From: Sporolituus thermophilus DSM 23256
Lineage (GTDB): Bacteria > Bacillota > Negativicutes > Sporomusales > Thermosinaceae
Direction: 5' to 3'
Length of the DNA stretch: 61,141 nt
Assembly (NCBI RefSeq): GCF_900102435.1
Contig: NZ_FNBU01000017.1
Coordinates: 1-61,141 of the forward strand
The position numbers were made by a program, and so were the translations under genes. Below, in pieces: positions 1 to 8,589 of this stretch (the stretch's first letter is position 1; the number at the start of each line of letters is the position of its first letter). Below the pieces are notes generated by a model. That model did not search any database. It was not told the DNA's origin and saw only the letters and a program-made list of their open reading frames with translations.

Positions 1-1060
1 TTCTGACTGACCAGTCCAATACCATGCGTTGGGAAATATTTTTTATTTCCCAAAATTGTTACCAGGTAATAAATTATCTAATCACAAAAACCCAAGGGGT
101 AGTCGAGTTGACCATCCCCATTATTAGCGGGAATAGATATTATCGTTGTTTTTTCATTTCGCTATGCCTGTTTTTATGCCAAAAACCCTAGTTTAAACCC
201 TATTTTTTCAGGTTGTATTTTGCGGTAAAGGGTTTTATATTAACCGCTATTTACAACCTCAAAAAATCGCATATTTTTTTATTTTCGCTGTTTAAATTCG
301 TCGATATTGTCTAATAAACAAGCAAAAACAGCCGAAAAAGTATTTGTACATTTTGCTTATTCGTGATTGCTTGTTGTTGCTTGTTTTTTCTCTTGTTTAT
401 AATGATAAAAATAATGATTTTACCACAAAAAAAGCAGGGTTAAGGGTATCATACCTACCTGTGACAAAAAACCTGCTGTAGGGCTTGCTATGCGGTCTAG
501 AGGGAAACAATTTCCCTTCCTGTTTTAGAACGGTTTTAAAGGTAGATTACCTAACATTAGAAAACGCCTGGCAACAGTTTTGTTCATTATATTTATGCAT
601 TGATTCTGCATATTTAAAACATATATTCATGCATAAAACCAACAGCCAGGCATATGATTTTGCCTGTTTTTGTATCGTAGAATGTGGACATTTTGCTTGT
701 TTTCGTCCACGCTGTTGTTTATTATGTCCGATAACACAGCTTATGTTAAATTGCTCTATACCTGGTATACAGAGTCACGAAGGGGTTTGTTGTTAACTTA
801 GGTTGTTATTATGTTAACAATACCTGTTAAAAGCCAGGGGGTATGTTTTGAGAATCCAAAGCCGGGTACCTGGCACGACAGGCGACGGTATTGTGTACGG
901 TGAAGGTGTTTGTAGTGATTTTCCCTTTGTTTTTCCGTCATTCAGCAGATTTTTCATTGCAGGTTTTTCCAGGTATATTTCCATTGTGTATTTACATATG
1001 GTATAATATTGCGCAAGGAGGGAAAAAGGTCAGCCTATCAGCAAAATCACATATATGTGC
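1..1060. other. AT-rich stretch with no convincing gene
   Basis: No reading frame here has both a ribosome binding site and a recognisable product. The longest, at 485-796, is a cysteine-rich 103-codon frame without a Shine-Dalgarno sequence and resembles nothing I know. The stretch has several inverted repeats: GCCTGGC at 566-572 with GCCAGGC at 645-651, and GTGGAC at 684-689 with GTCCAC at 705-710. A TATAAT-like box near 1009 lies shortly before the tRNA remnant. It is probably decayed mobile-element DNA or contains an unrecognised RNA. Confidence 0.5.
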
Positions 1061-1074
1061 AATAGGTCGCTTCT

Positions 1075-1121
1075 GCTTCCCAAGCCGAGTGCCGCGGGTT
1101 CGAGTCCCGTCGCCCGCTCCA
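1075..1121 (+). tRNA. 3' remnant of tRNA-Gly (attachment-site scar)
   Basis: The sequence matches the 3' part of a bacterial glycine tRNA: an anticodon-loop-like GCTTCCCAAGC (CCC anticodon register), a T arm with GGGTTCGAGTCCC, the acceptor 3' strand CGCCCGC, and TCCA. The 5' acceptor strand (expected GCGGGCG) and the D arm are absent upstream, so it cannot fold as a full tRNA. Such 3' fragments are left when a tyrosine integrase recombines into a tRNA gene. A hairpin and two GGCGTGCAAC repeats (1169-1178, 1180-1189) follow. Confidence 0.7.
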
Positions 1122-1229
1122 GTAAAATCAAGGCCTCGCGGGTTTGCGGGGCCTAAAAAATTCCTTTTGGCGTGCAACCGGCGTGCAACGCAAAAAAGAC
1201 TGTCAAAATGACGGTCTCATAGTGTAGAC

Positions 1230-1269
1230 AAAACCCGCTTACAAGCCAAACAGCAAGTAAGCGGGTTTT
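1230..1269. terminator. Strong intrinsic terminator
   Basis: A 13-bp perfect stem (AAAACCCGCTTAC at 1230-1242 with its complement at 1257-1269) ends in a T run, and works in both directions. A second hairpin (GGCCTTCAACC at 1308-1318 with 1323-1333) lies just downstream. They isolate the tRNA remnant from the next gene. Confidence 0.75.
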
Positions 1270-1477
1270 TGTATATCTCAATCTATTTTTCTCTTTGTCG
1301 CCAGTCTGGCCTTCAACCATCGGGTTGAAGGCCTTTGTATTCGGCTATACCGTTTTTATCCATGCCCCAATTAGGGAGACATTTTTATCAGGCGCGAGAT
1401 TTATCTGTAATATCACCTTATTTTACTCCGACGAATATTATGTATTAGCAAAAAAATATATTTGAGGAGGGAAAAAA

Positions 1478-1879
1478 GTGAAATTTCCCAAAAACAAAGG
1501 ATTTGATCTGGCATGTGGCGTGGTTATAACAATAGTTCTTGATACGGTATTACATGATAAGCTTGTAACTTTGACCGGAACATTTCTGGGTGAAATACAA
1601 GAAAAACATCATGACAGGAGAGGCGATAACTTTCATGAATTCATATTGATTCAGTTAGCATGTCCTTTTTGTGAACGGGGCGGGCTTGAAATTCCCGAAG
1701 GCACGCTTTGCTTAATAAATGTAGATCAAATTCTGTTTATTATTCCCGGCATGAAATGCAACGATAAAAAGCATGATGACATTTGTGACGAGAAGGACCA
1801 CGACAAAAAGCACATCATCAACATAAGCTGCAATCGTGAGGATAATAAGAAGGACAATAGCAAATGGGATGACAAATAA
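1478..1879 (+). CDS. Hypothetical protein with His/Lys/Asp-rich tail
   Basis: A 133-aa protein of unknown function. The GTG start has a strong GAGGAGGG about 6 nt upstream. The N-terminal 85 residues look globular, with a hydrophobic stretch near residues 11-25 and a CPFC motif in the middle. The last 45 residues are almost only D, K, H, N and E, with repeated DKKH blocks. Histidine- and aspartate-rich tails occur in metal-binding and spore-surface proteins. It precedes the His-rich ymaF gene in the same direction, so a shared role at the spore or cell surface is possible but unproven. Confidence 0.65.
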   Translation: MKFPKNKGFDLACGVVITIVLDTVLHDKLVTLTGTFLGEIQEKHHDRRGDNFHEFILIQLACPFCERGGLEIPEGTLCLINVDQILFIIPGMKCNDKKHDDICDEKDHDKKHIINISCNREDNKKDNSKWDDK

Positions 1880-2026
1880 TAGTGTTTTACTATATAGGCC
1901 CTGGTTTTCCAGGGTTTCGTTTTATGTTCGCCTGGCCAGCGTCTTGGTTCTATCGGTTTGGCGTCTTTGTAACATTATGGTTTTATGTTGCATAAAATAT
2001 AATAGAATTATCAAGGAGGTGTTTTA

Positions 2027-2365
2027 ATGGAAGATAATAGCAATCGCGGCCAGACCCATGTTCATGAATTTGAAGGGAGCACCTTTATCGCCGAAGAAGA
2101 GGAAGAGCCGCATAATCACCGTTTTGCCGGGGTAACAAGTGAAGTAATACCGTTTGGAGACAGTCACGTACACGAAGTATCAACAAATACCGACTTTTTT
2201 GAGGATCACCATCACGAAGTAGGAGTTAGGACGGGTCCTGCAATCCCGGTAGGTCCTAATAAACATGTCCATTTCGTATATGGCAAAACCACCGTAGAAG
2301 ATAGACATTTTCATAAATTTGTATTTGCTACTCAAATTGAAGATCCCCTCGTATGGGATGACTAG
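2027..2365 (+). CDS. ymaF: YmaF family protein
   Basis: A 112-aa acidic, histidine-rich protein. It is built from four to five repeats ending in H-x-H or HNH motifs (HVHEF, HNHRF, HVHEV, HHHEV, HVHFV, HFHKF) at roughly 18-residue intervals. This is the hallmark of the YmaF family of spore-forming Firmicutes, whose role is not established; regularly spaced histidines suggest metal binding. The ATG has AAGGAGGTG 6 nt upstream. An intrinsic terminator follows 8 nt after the stop. Confidence 0.8.
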   Translation: MEDNSNRGQTHVHEFEGSTFIAEEEEEPHNHRFAGVTSEVIPFGDSHVHEVSTNTDFFEDHHHEVGVRTGPAIPVGPNKHVHFVYGKTTVEDRHFHKFVFATQIEDPLVWDD

Positions 2366-2373
2366 TTGTTATT

Positions 2374-2398
2374 AAGCGCCCTCGAAAGGAGGGCGCTT
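2374..2398. terminator. Intrinsic terminator between convergent genes
   Basis: A 10-bp GC-rich stem, AAGCGCCCTC with its complement, around a short GAAAG loop. It sits between the stop of ymaF and the stop of the leftward SASP-like gene, so it can serve both. Confidence 0.75.
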
Positions 2399-2406
2399 CC
2401 TCGATT

Positions 2407-2571
2407 CTATTGAGCATTTTGATGGGCTCTTCCGTTTGTTCTGGCTTTTTTCGCAATTGCCTGTTCTCCGCGCCTGATAGCTTCCCGAATCATAGAGCCT
2501 ATTTCACCCGTGGTAACATCGCTCCAATCACCGTCGGCGACCTTATCACCAAAGCCTAAAACCAAGGTCAT
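2407..2571 (-). CDS. Small acid-soluble spore protein-like (SspF type, short N-terminus)
   Basis: A 54-aa frame too short for most gene callers. Residues 5-42 (LGFGDKVADGDWSDVTTGEI and onward) resemble the C-terminal two-thirds of SspF-like SASPs, DNA-coating proteins of the spore core: LGF.D.V, a GDW turn, TT.E.G.M, then a basic amphipathic helix ending EQAIAKK. The usual N-terminal ELKYE-type helix is missing, so it may be a shortened gene or start further upstream. It begins 13 nt after splB in the same direction, fitting joint spore expression for protection and repair of UV-exposed DNA. No clear own ribosome binding site; coupling to splB is likely. Confidence 0.5.
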   Translation of the reverse strand: MTLVLGFGDKVADGDWSDVTTGEIGSMIREAIRRGEQAIAKKARTNGRAHQNAQ

Positions 2572-2584
2572 GACAGTTTGGTGA

Positions 2585-3673
2585 CTAGACGAAATACTCT
2601 GTCTTCGCCTCAGGGAAATAGGCGGCTACCTGGCGCTGCATGAAGGTTTTTACGGCCTGCATAACCTCGGCGGTATACACATACTTTCCATAGCCAAACT
2701 GGCCGAATTTAAACTTGCGGTCTTGTTCATTGAGAGGCAGGGTGGTTTGGGGAAATATCTCCAGAATATTTGCTTTGGCCCGGGTGGTGAACCGGTGGCT
2801 GATAAACTCAAACGTAACGTCTTTCCGGGCGTCAAGGGGCAGCTGGGCGTCAAGGGCAGAAAACATTGCCTGATAATCCTGCTCCCAGCCCGGATAAACG
2901 AAGATCGGCGCAACAATAAACCCTAGCGGGTAGCCGGCCCGGGCGACCTTCGCCGCCGCTTCCACCCTTTCGGCCATTGAGGCCGTGCGGTGTTCATAGC
3001 GGTCGATAATGGCCGCCGCATTAAGACTGAATCTAAAGCGCGTGTGCCCGTTATGGTCGGCGTTTAACAGCGATTCGACCTGGCTGTACTTGGTAACAAA
3101 CCGAAACCGCCCTAACTCCTGCCGGCCGAAAAACTCAATGGTCCGCTTGAGGGCTCCGGTAAGGTATTCCGTCGGGACAGGGTCGGAGGTAGCTGAACCC
3201 TCAAAAACGGTAATTTCCGGCGCCCGCTCGTTAATATACGCCTGCGCTTGATCGAGGATTTCCTCGATATTGACATAAACGCGCAAGTACGGTTTTTTGC
3301 CTAGCGTCGTGGCAAGATAACAATATTCGCACATGCCGGGACAACTGGTTGCCAGCGGGAGCTGATAGTGGGCCGAAGGCTTGCAGGTGGCAAAGCTGCC
3401 GCTTTTTCTGACGCCGATAACTAATGTCTCTTTGGCCTCACGGTAACCCTCCCGGACTGTCTTACCCGGGATACCCGTTACGCGGTTGTGCGACGCCGTC
3501 ATACGCGCCTCAATGTCTTTTTGACGGAAAAAGTCATATAACCGGCGCCCCAAACTATAGTCCAACGCCTTAGGTTCAAAAAAAACGCGCTTGGGGAGGA
3601 AAGGCTTCAAGAGGCAGTCTCCTTTCAGCACAAGGTTTTCCATAGTATGCGCCGGCTGCGGTAAATCTTGCAC
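2585..3673 (-). CDS. splB: Spore photoproduct lyase
   Basis: A 362-aa radical-SAM enzyme that reverses 5-thyminyl-5,6-dihydrothymine in spore DNA at germination. The [4Fe-4S] motif C-x3-C-x2-C is CPGMCEYC at residues 111-118, followed by the family's conserved stretches (KPYLRVYVN, ERAPE, AGYPLGFIVAPI, FGKYGYGKYVY-like end). It aligns over its whole length with B. subtilis SplB. The hydrogen-donor cysteine of B. subtilis (C141 in EASCTSD) is alanine here (EGSATSD, residue 161). A cysteine instead occurs in TCKPS (residue 97), where B. subtilis has serine. Start is GTG at 3673; an internal ATG at 3643 is possible. Confidence 0.95.
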   Translation of the reverse strand: MQDLPQPAHTMENLVLKGDCLLKPFLPKRVFFEPKALDYSLGRRLYDFFRQKDIEARMTASHNRVTGIPGKTVREGYREAKETLVIGVRKSGSFATCKPSAHYQLPLATSCPGMCEYCYLATTLGKKPYLRVYVNIEEILDQAQAYINERAPEITVFEGSATSDPVPTEYLTGALKRTIEFFGRQELGRFRFVTKYSQVESLLNADHNGHTRFRFSLNAAAIIDRYEHRTASMAERVEAAAKVARAGYPLGFIVAPIFVYPGWEQDYQAMFSALDAQLPLDARKDVTFEFISHRFTTRAKANILEIFPQTTLPLNEQDRKFKFGQFGYGKYVYTAEVMQAVKTFMQRQVAAYFPEAKTEYFV

Positions 3674-3723
3674 CCCCGCTCATATTACCTTGCCGCGAAG
3701 AGAAGGCGCCTCGTTTAATATAC

Positions 3724-4584
3724 TTAATGGATGGCCTTCTTTTTAAATCTCCCGCCCATCACTTCATGGACTTCATTAATGGTGACGAAAGCATCCTCGT
3801 CGATTTCGTCGACTATTGACTTTAACTTCGATATTTCCAGCCTGGTTATTACCGAGTACAACACATTTTTGGCTTCGCCGGAATAAGCGCCCCGGCCGTG
3901 GAGAAAGGTAGCCCCCCGGCCAAGGCGGGCCATTAATGCTTCCGCAATTTCTTCCGCTTTATCTGAGACAATAATAACGCCTTTCGATTCATCCAGGCCC
4001 TCGATAGTGATGTCAATCAGCTTAAACGCTACAAAGTAAGCCACCATTGAATACATTGCCCGGTCCCAGGAAAAGACAAGGCCAGCGCTGCCCAAAATAA
4101 ACACATTACAAAACATGATAATCTCGCCGACAGAAAAGCCGGTGCGCTTGTCTAAAATAATGGCGATGATTTCCGTACCGTCGAGCGAACCGCCGTAGCG
4201 GATGATTAGTCCTACGCCAATGCCCAGGATGATGCCGCCGAATACGGAGGCGAGAAACAAGTCTTGCGTTAATCCCGGGATGGGCCGAAAGAATGCTAGC
4301 CAAAAGGACAGTGAGCAAATGGAAAATAGCGTTGAGAGCGCAAACGTCCTGCCAATCTGCATATACCCGATATATAAAAACGGTAAGTTAAAAAGGATGA
4401 CAAACAAACTCAGCGGCACTTGCGTCAAATGGCTGGCCATTATCGAGATGCCAATAATGCCGCCGTCAATAATTTGATTGGGGATTAAAAAGATTTCCAG
4501 ACCAATGGCGGCAATGATGGCGCCGATAAACAATAATACATATTTTTTGATTATCCCTTTTATCGTTCCACCCTGTTTAGACAT
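3724..4584 (-). CDS. YitT family membrane protein (DUF161/DUF2179)
   Basis: A 286-aa integral membrane protein with five to six hydrophobic segments in residues 10-190 and a soluble C-terminal DUF2179 domain (about 205-280, containing GRGATFLHGRGAYSG). The family is widespread in Firmicutes; transport is assumed but substrates are unknown. I chose the ATG at 4584 because GGAGGAG lies right before it; the upstream in-frame ATG would place the Shine-Dalgarno inside the coding sequence. It is transcribed away from the citXG gene and toward splB. Confidence 0.9.
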   Translation of the reverse strand: MSKQGGTIKGIIKKYVLLFIGAIIAAIGLEIFLIPNQIIDGGIIGISIMASHLTQVPLSLFVILFNLPFLYIGYMQIGRTFALSTLFSICSLSFWLAFFRPIPGLTQDLFLASVFGGIILGIGVGLIIRYGGSLDGTEIIAIILDKRTGFSVGEIIMFCNVFILGSAGLVFSWDRAMYSMVAYFVAFKLIDITIEGLDESKGVIIVSDKAEEIAEALMARLGRGATFLHGRGAYSGEAKNVLYSVITRLEISKLKSIVDEIDEDAFVTINEVHEVMGGRFKKKAIH

Positions 4585-4838
4585 TGTTTTCTCCTCCAAT
4601 CCACGCCCGTTGGCCTGTGATGACTCTCTTTCCGTATTTCGAGAAAGTACTGGCTGTCTCCTTTATTCTGGGTGTAAAAGTTCATTATTATATAAAGTAG
4701 GAATATATATTCGTACCCATAATTAAGTAAAGTTTGCCTAACGAATGGCGTTGTGCCCCTTCCAATTCTTTGCTATACTGTTGGCGGCAAGACCAGCATA
4801 TTTCGATGCAACTTTTTTGCATCTTTTACGGGGGTAGC

Positions 4839-6230
4839 ATGTTGGCAGACCAGCTTGTTTTATCAGATATTCTCGCCGCCAAAGAGCGGCGTCGCGCTCG
4901 CCAAGAAGCGCTGCGCGCAGAGTACGGCACGCCCATAATCAGTATTACGGTCAATATTCCCGGTCCGGTCAAGGACCGCCCGGAGGTGCGCCGCCTGTGC
5001 GACTACGCGGTCGCCGCTGTCCGGCGGCGGTGCGATGTGCTGGCGGTCAGCCGGTTGGATTTGGTCACCGGGCCGGAGGCGCTGATTGCCTTGCGTGGTG
5101 ACGCTCACGCCATTAAAGATGTCTGCGTAGCGATCGAAGAAGAGGAACCGTTTGGGCGCCTGCTGGATCTCGATGTGTTTACCGCCGCCGGACAGCTCGT
5201 ATCCCGTCAGGATGCGGGAAAGGCGCGCCAATGCTTTGTCTGCAGCCGGCCAGCAGTGCTGTGCATGCGCGAGCGGCGCCATTCGCCGGCGGAACTGGCG
5301 GCGGCGGTGGAGGAGCTGTTAATCCGGTTTGCCGCTTACGAGACACGGGCGGTCAGTCCCCGGGCCGAAAAGATTGGGGCGCTGGCCGTAGAGGCGATGC
5401 TGTATGAAGTGGCCTGCACGCCGGCGCCAGGGCTGGTAGACCGCAACAACGCCGGCGCGCACCGGGATATGGATTTCTTCACCTTTATGGCCAGTACGGC
5501 CGCGCTTAGCTTGACGATGGCTCGCTGCGCCGAAGCGGGCCTGCGCCATGGCGGATCTTTGCCGGCCCTGCTGCCTGTACTGCGCCGCATTGGCCGGGAA
5601 GGCGAACAATCAATGCTGGCGGCCACGCGCGGAGTCAATACGCAAAAAGGCCTGCTGTTTTCCCTGGGGATTGTTGTCGCCGCTGCCGGCTGGCTGGTGC
5701 AGCGCCGGCAGCCGGTAGCGCCCGCTGCTGTACTGGCAGCGGTGGCCGAAATGGTGGACGGCATTGTCGCGCGGGAACTAGGGGGTGTGGCGGCCAAACC
5801 GGCGGCGAAGCTAACGGCCGGTGAACGGCTGTATCGTGACTATGGCATTACCGGCATTCGCGGCGAAATGGAGCGAGGCTTGCCGGCCGTGCGGAATTAC
5901 GGGCTTCCTGCGCTCAGGCAGGCGCTGACGGCGGGGCTAAGCGTGAACGATGCACTGGTCGAAACCTTGATGGTGCTTATGGCCCATGTAGAGGATACGA
6001 CGGTGATGAACCGGCATAACCCCGATACTTTGCGGCAGTGGCTGCGGCCGCGGGTGGCGGCCTTTTTGGCCGCAGGCGGCATGTACGCGGCTGATGGACG
6101 GGAACGGGCCGCGGCGCTTGATGAAGAATTTATTGCCCATAACGTTAGCCCCGGTGGCGCTGCCGATTTGCTGGCCGTTACCTGGTTTCTTTACCGCCTG
6201 GAAGAGGTTGGCGAATCTCTTGACGAATAA
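4839..6230 (+). CDS. citXG: CitX-CitG fusion: citrate lyase prosthetic-group synthesis and transfer
   Basis: A 463-aa bifunctional protein. Residues 1-175 match CitX, which transfers the phosphoribosyl-dephospho-CoA group to the citrate lyase acyl carrier protein; its GRLLDLDV motif is present. Residues 185-463 match CitG, which makes the triphosphoribosyl-dephospho-CoA precursor, with the signature PGLVDRNNAGAHRDMDF and later KGLLFSLG. The ATG at 4839 follows a weak GGGGG ribosome binding site; frame upstream of it has no CitX similarity. No citrate lyase subunit genes (citDEF) lie nearby, so its carrier protein is encoded elsewhere. Confidence 0.9.
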   Translation: MLADQLVLSDILAAKERRRARQEALRAEYGTPIISITVNIPGPVKDRPEVRRLCDYAVAAVRRRCDVLAVSRLDLVTGPEALIALRGDAHAIKDVCVAIEEEEPFGRLLDLDVFTAAGQLVSRQDAGKARQCFVCSRPAVLCMRERRHSPAELAAAVEELLIRFAAYETRAVSPRAEKIGALAVEAMLYEVACTPAPGLVDRNNAGAHRDMDFFTFMASTAALSLTMARCAEAGLRHGGSLPALLPVLRRIGREGEQSMLAATRGVNTQKGLLFSLGIVVAAAGWLVQRRQPVAPAAVLAAVAEMVDGIVARELGGVAAKPAAKLTAGERLYRDYGITGIRGEMERGLPAVRNYGLPALRQALTAGLSVNDALVETLMVLMAHVEDTTVMNRHNPDTLRQWLRPRVAAFLAAGGMYAADGRERAAALDEEFIAHNVSPGGAADLLAVTWFLYRLEEVGESLDE

Positions 6231-6288
6231 TTTGTTTTAGCATAAAGTGATTGTAAAGAGAAACGACCTGTTTGACAAGGAGGGGCCA

Positions 6289-7533
6289 ATGCAGTTTAAC
6301 ATTCATCCTGTCAATCTTATCCGGGCCCTGTCGCAGGCACTTGAACTGTCTACCGACGGTTTATCCCGCCACCACTGGCGGACGGCGTATATTGCCAATC
6401 GCTTGGCTGAGCATATCGGCATTGATGGATCGCAGCGGTTAATTTTAGTTTACGCGGCACTGCTCCATGACCTGGGGGCCGCGTCCAACTGGGAGGAAAG
6501 GCTCCGCCTGCCATCAATGCTGACCGGCACCGGCGGTAACATCTACGCCCACGCCGAAGCCGGCTATGAACTATTGAAGGACTCGGCGCAGCTTGGCATA
6601 GTGGCCGAACCGATCCGCCACCACCATGACTACTGGGACGGGTCGAGTCCTTCCGGGGTAGGCGGTAAGGACATTCCGCTTATTTCCCGGATTATTAATC
6701 TGGCCGACCGGGTAGAAGTCCTCTTGCGCGAGGACGATTTTATCCTAACGCAGCGTCCCGCAGTTCTGGCCGCTATCCGCAGCCAGAGCGGCATTTGTTT
6801 TGATCCTGAATTGGTGCGTGCTTTTCACGATTTTGCCCGGGAAGAGAGCTTTTGGTTTGACCTGGCTAATCGGCATTATTACCAAAACTTTTTCCGGGAT
6901 ATTGACGACTATGGCCGCATGCGGTTCACCATCGACGACGTTATTAATGTGGCCGAGGTTTTTGCCACCATCATTGACCGTACCAGTCGGTTCACGGGCG
7001 CTCACTCTCGCTGTGTGTCCCTTGTGGCGTCTTTTCTGGCCGAGCTCAAAGGCTACAGCGCCGCCGAAGTAAAAGCCATGCGCATTGCCGGCTTGTTCCA
7101 CGACCTCGGGAAGCTGGCCATCCCCAACGCCATCCTGGAGAAGCCGGGCAAACTGTCAGAGCAGGAATTTGCCCTTATCAAGCAGCATGTCTACTACACC
7201 TACCGGATCTTAGAGCAAATCGACGGCTTCGATATCATCGCCGAGTGGGCGGCCTATCATCACGAGACGCTGGACGGGACGGGGTATCCTTTTCGCATTG
7301 ATGAAAAAAGACTACGGCTCGGATCCCGCATTATGGCAGTGGCCGATGTATTTACCGCCCTCAGCGAAATCCGTCCTTATCGCGAGCCTCTGCCCTACCA
7401 AAAAGTAGAGAGTATTATGCGCGGTATGGTCGATAGCCGCAAGCTGGATGCGAAAATTACGGCTGAACTTTTCGATAACGGAAGGGAATTGTACGACCTT
7501 ATCCAAAGTATGACCAGTGCCTATGGGCCATGA
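6289..7533 (+). CDS. Double-HD protein with C-terminal HD-GYP domain
   Basis: A 414-aa cytosolic protein with two HD phosphohydrolase domains. The first (about 20-175) has an HD pair in LLHDLGAA and HHHDYWDG. The second (about 225-400) is a canonical HD-GYP domain: FHDLGKLAIPN, KQHVYYTYRIL, HHETLDGTGYP. HD-GYP domains hydrolyse cyclic di-GMP. There is no receiver or membrane segment, so the input signal may come through the N-terminal HD domain. Start is the ATG after AAGGAGGGG. It follows citXG by 58 nt and precedes tRNA-Thr. Confidence 0.9.
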   Translation: MQFNIHPVNLIRALSQALELSTDGLSRHHWRTAYIANRLAEHIGIDGSQRLILVYAALLHDLGAASNWEERLRLPSMLTGTGGNIYAHAEAGYELLKDSAQLGIVAEPIRHHHDYWDGSSPSGVGGKDIPLISRIINLADRVEVLLREDDFILTQRPAVLAAIRSQSGICFDPELVRAFHDFAREESFWFDLANRHYYQNFFRDIDDYGRMRFTIDDVINVAEVFATIIDRTSRFTGAHSRCVSLVASFLAELKGYSAAEVKAMRIAGLFHDLGKLAIPNAILEKPGKLSEQEFALIKQHVYYTYRILEQIDGFDIIAEWAAYHHETLDGTGYPFRIDEKRLRLGSRIMAVADVFTALSEIRPYREPLPYQKVESIMRGMVDSRKLDAKITAELFDNGRELYDLIQSMTSAYGP

Positions 7534-7651
7534 AGTAAAAGGACGATACCCGGCAGAGAAGGGTCTGCAAAAAACTTTATGGGAAATATTGCTTGGACTA
7601 GAGGTGTTGACTTTTTTTGCTCCCGACGGTAAAATATATAACGTGAAAAAC

Positions 7652-7727
7652 GCCGATATAGCTCAGCTGGTAGAGCAGCGCATTCGTAATGCGCGGGTCG
7701 CAGGTTCGAATCCTGTTATCGGCTCCA
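7652..7727 (+). tRNA. tRNA-Thr (anticodon CGT)
   Basis: A complete 76-nt cloverleaf with encoded CCA: acceptor stem GCCGATA/TATCGGC, D arm GCTC..GAGC, anticodon stem GCGCA/TGCGC with loop TTCGTAA, T arm with GGTTCGAATCC. The hairpin at 7738-7759 followed by T-rich sequence is its terminator. Confidence 0.97.
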
Positions 7728-7737
7728 GTAAAAACAA

Positions 7738-7775
7738 GGGCTGGCAGATTTGCCAGCCCATAATTTTTGTTTTTG
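7738..7775 (+). terminator. Terminator of tRNA-Thr
   Basis: A 9-bp stem GGGCTGGCA/TGCCAGCCC with a GATT loop, then ATAATTTTTGTTTTT. Confidence 0.8.
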
Positions 7776-7810
7776 CGTCAAAGTTTGCGTCAATGACTAT
7801 TTTGCGTCAA
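7772..7810. repeat. Three TTTGCGTCAA direct repeats beside tRNA-Thr
   Basis: Exact 10-bp copies at 7772-7781, 7784-7793 and 7801-7810. Short, irregularly spaced direct repeats beside a tRNA 3' end are typical of integrase arm-type binding sites. No integrase gene is present, so this is probably the footprint of a lost element, or an unoccupied or distant attachment site. Confidence 0.45.
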
Positions 7811-8050
7811 TAATACTGTACAGTTTTTGTTGCCTTTGCTTCATAGCTTTTATCTGCGAAATAGATACGCTATGCATGTAGTTTTCTGTTAACACTTTTG
7901 GCGAGCATGTCCTGTCAGAACTTGGATTGTAGCCGCTGTCTTGGGTGTAATTAATAAATAAGCTTGGCCGCTTCGTCCTACGGGCTGGGGCGGCTTTTTT
8001 AGTTTATGGCAGACAGCTAGTGTTTTACATATAATAGAATAAGAAGCAAC
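7811..8050. other. Intergenic region without gene
   Basis: About 240 bp without a supportable gene. A GC-rich hairpin-like segment at about 7964-8000 (GGCCGC... GGCGGC followed by TTTTTT) could be a rightward terminator, with no obvious gene for it to serve. It may be debris of an integrated element. Confidence 0.4.
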
Positions 8051-8065
8051 ATGGGAGGCATCCTT

Positions 8066-8368
8066 GTGGACCACTATTTTGGTATACCCAATTGGCCTTT
8101 GCCGAAGTCCACTAAAAAATGTGTCAAAACCTATACTTCGACCTTAAAATTATATGAAGTTTCTTTCTTTAGATTATATAAGGTATGCCTGTGGTGCGGT
8201 TGCGAATTTGATTATTACAATTTTCATGGCGTATGTCCTTTTTGTGGCGACAATCCTAATGGTGATAATATTGACGATCCCCCTCAACCTGGTTTCGTGT
8301 TTTTTCCAGAACTCCTGCTTGCAACTTCTCCGCTCGCGCTTTTCCCGGAACTCGCGTTTTATCCATAG
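8066..8368 (+). CDS. Hypothetical small zinc-ribbon-like protein
   Basis: A 100-aa frame of unknown function. A GTG start with GGGAGG 7 nt upstream is the best initiation site. Residues about 45-65 contain two paired cysteines, CLWCGCEF and CPFCG, about 18 residues apart, as in a short zinc ribbon. The tail is hydrophobic and proline-rich. It is AT-rich and isolated between tRNA-Thr and the next operon, so it may be accessory DNA. Confidence 0.45.
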   Translation: MDHYFGIPNWPLPKSTKKCVKTYTSTLKLYEVSFFRLYKVCLWCGCEFDYYNFHGVCPFCGDNPNGDNIDDPPQPGFVFFPELLLATSPLALFPELAFYP

Positions 8369-8589
8369 ATTGCTGGTGAAACTATGCCGTGTTGCTGCGC
8401 CCACACCGTGTCAAAAAAAATAGCGGCTTAACCTGGTCATCTCCCGTTATCAGATTGCGATAAAAATATATTTTCTTATATTTTCTTTATGTCGGTGGTT
8501 TGATTGCTCTGCCAAACAAGGAAATAAATTTCAATCGATGAATGGATATAAAAACACTGGTAATTGTTTAAAGGAGCGGAGAAAACAAA

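Noticed and set aside
485-796. 103-codon cysteine-rich frame
   Set aside because: No ribosome binding site, AT-rich context, inverted repeats inside, and no resemblance to a known protein.
891-1211. 106-codon frame across the tRNA-Gly remnant
   Set aside because: It reads through the tRNA 3' end and terminator; the reverse frame gives the typical GDGTRTRGTRL tRNA artefact.
7517-7813. 98-codon frame over tRNA-Thr
   Set aside because: It spans the tRNA; the ADIAQLVEQRIRNARVAGSNPV stretch is the usual translation of a tRNA gene.
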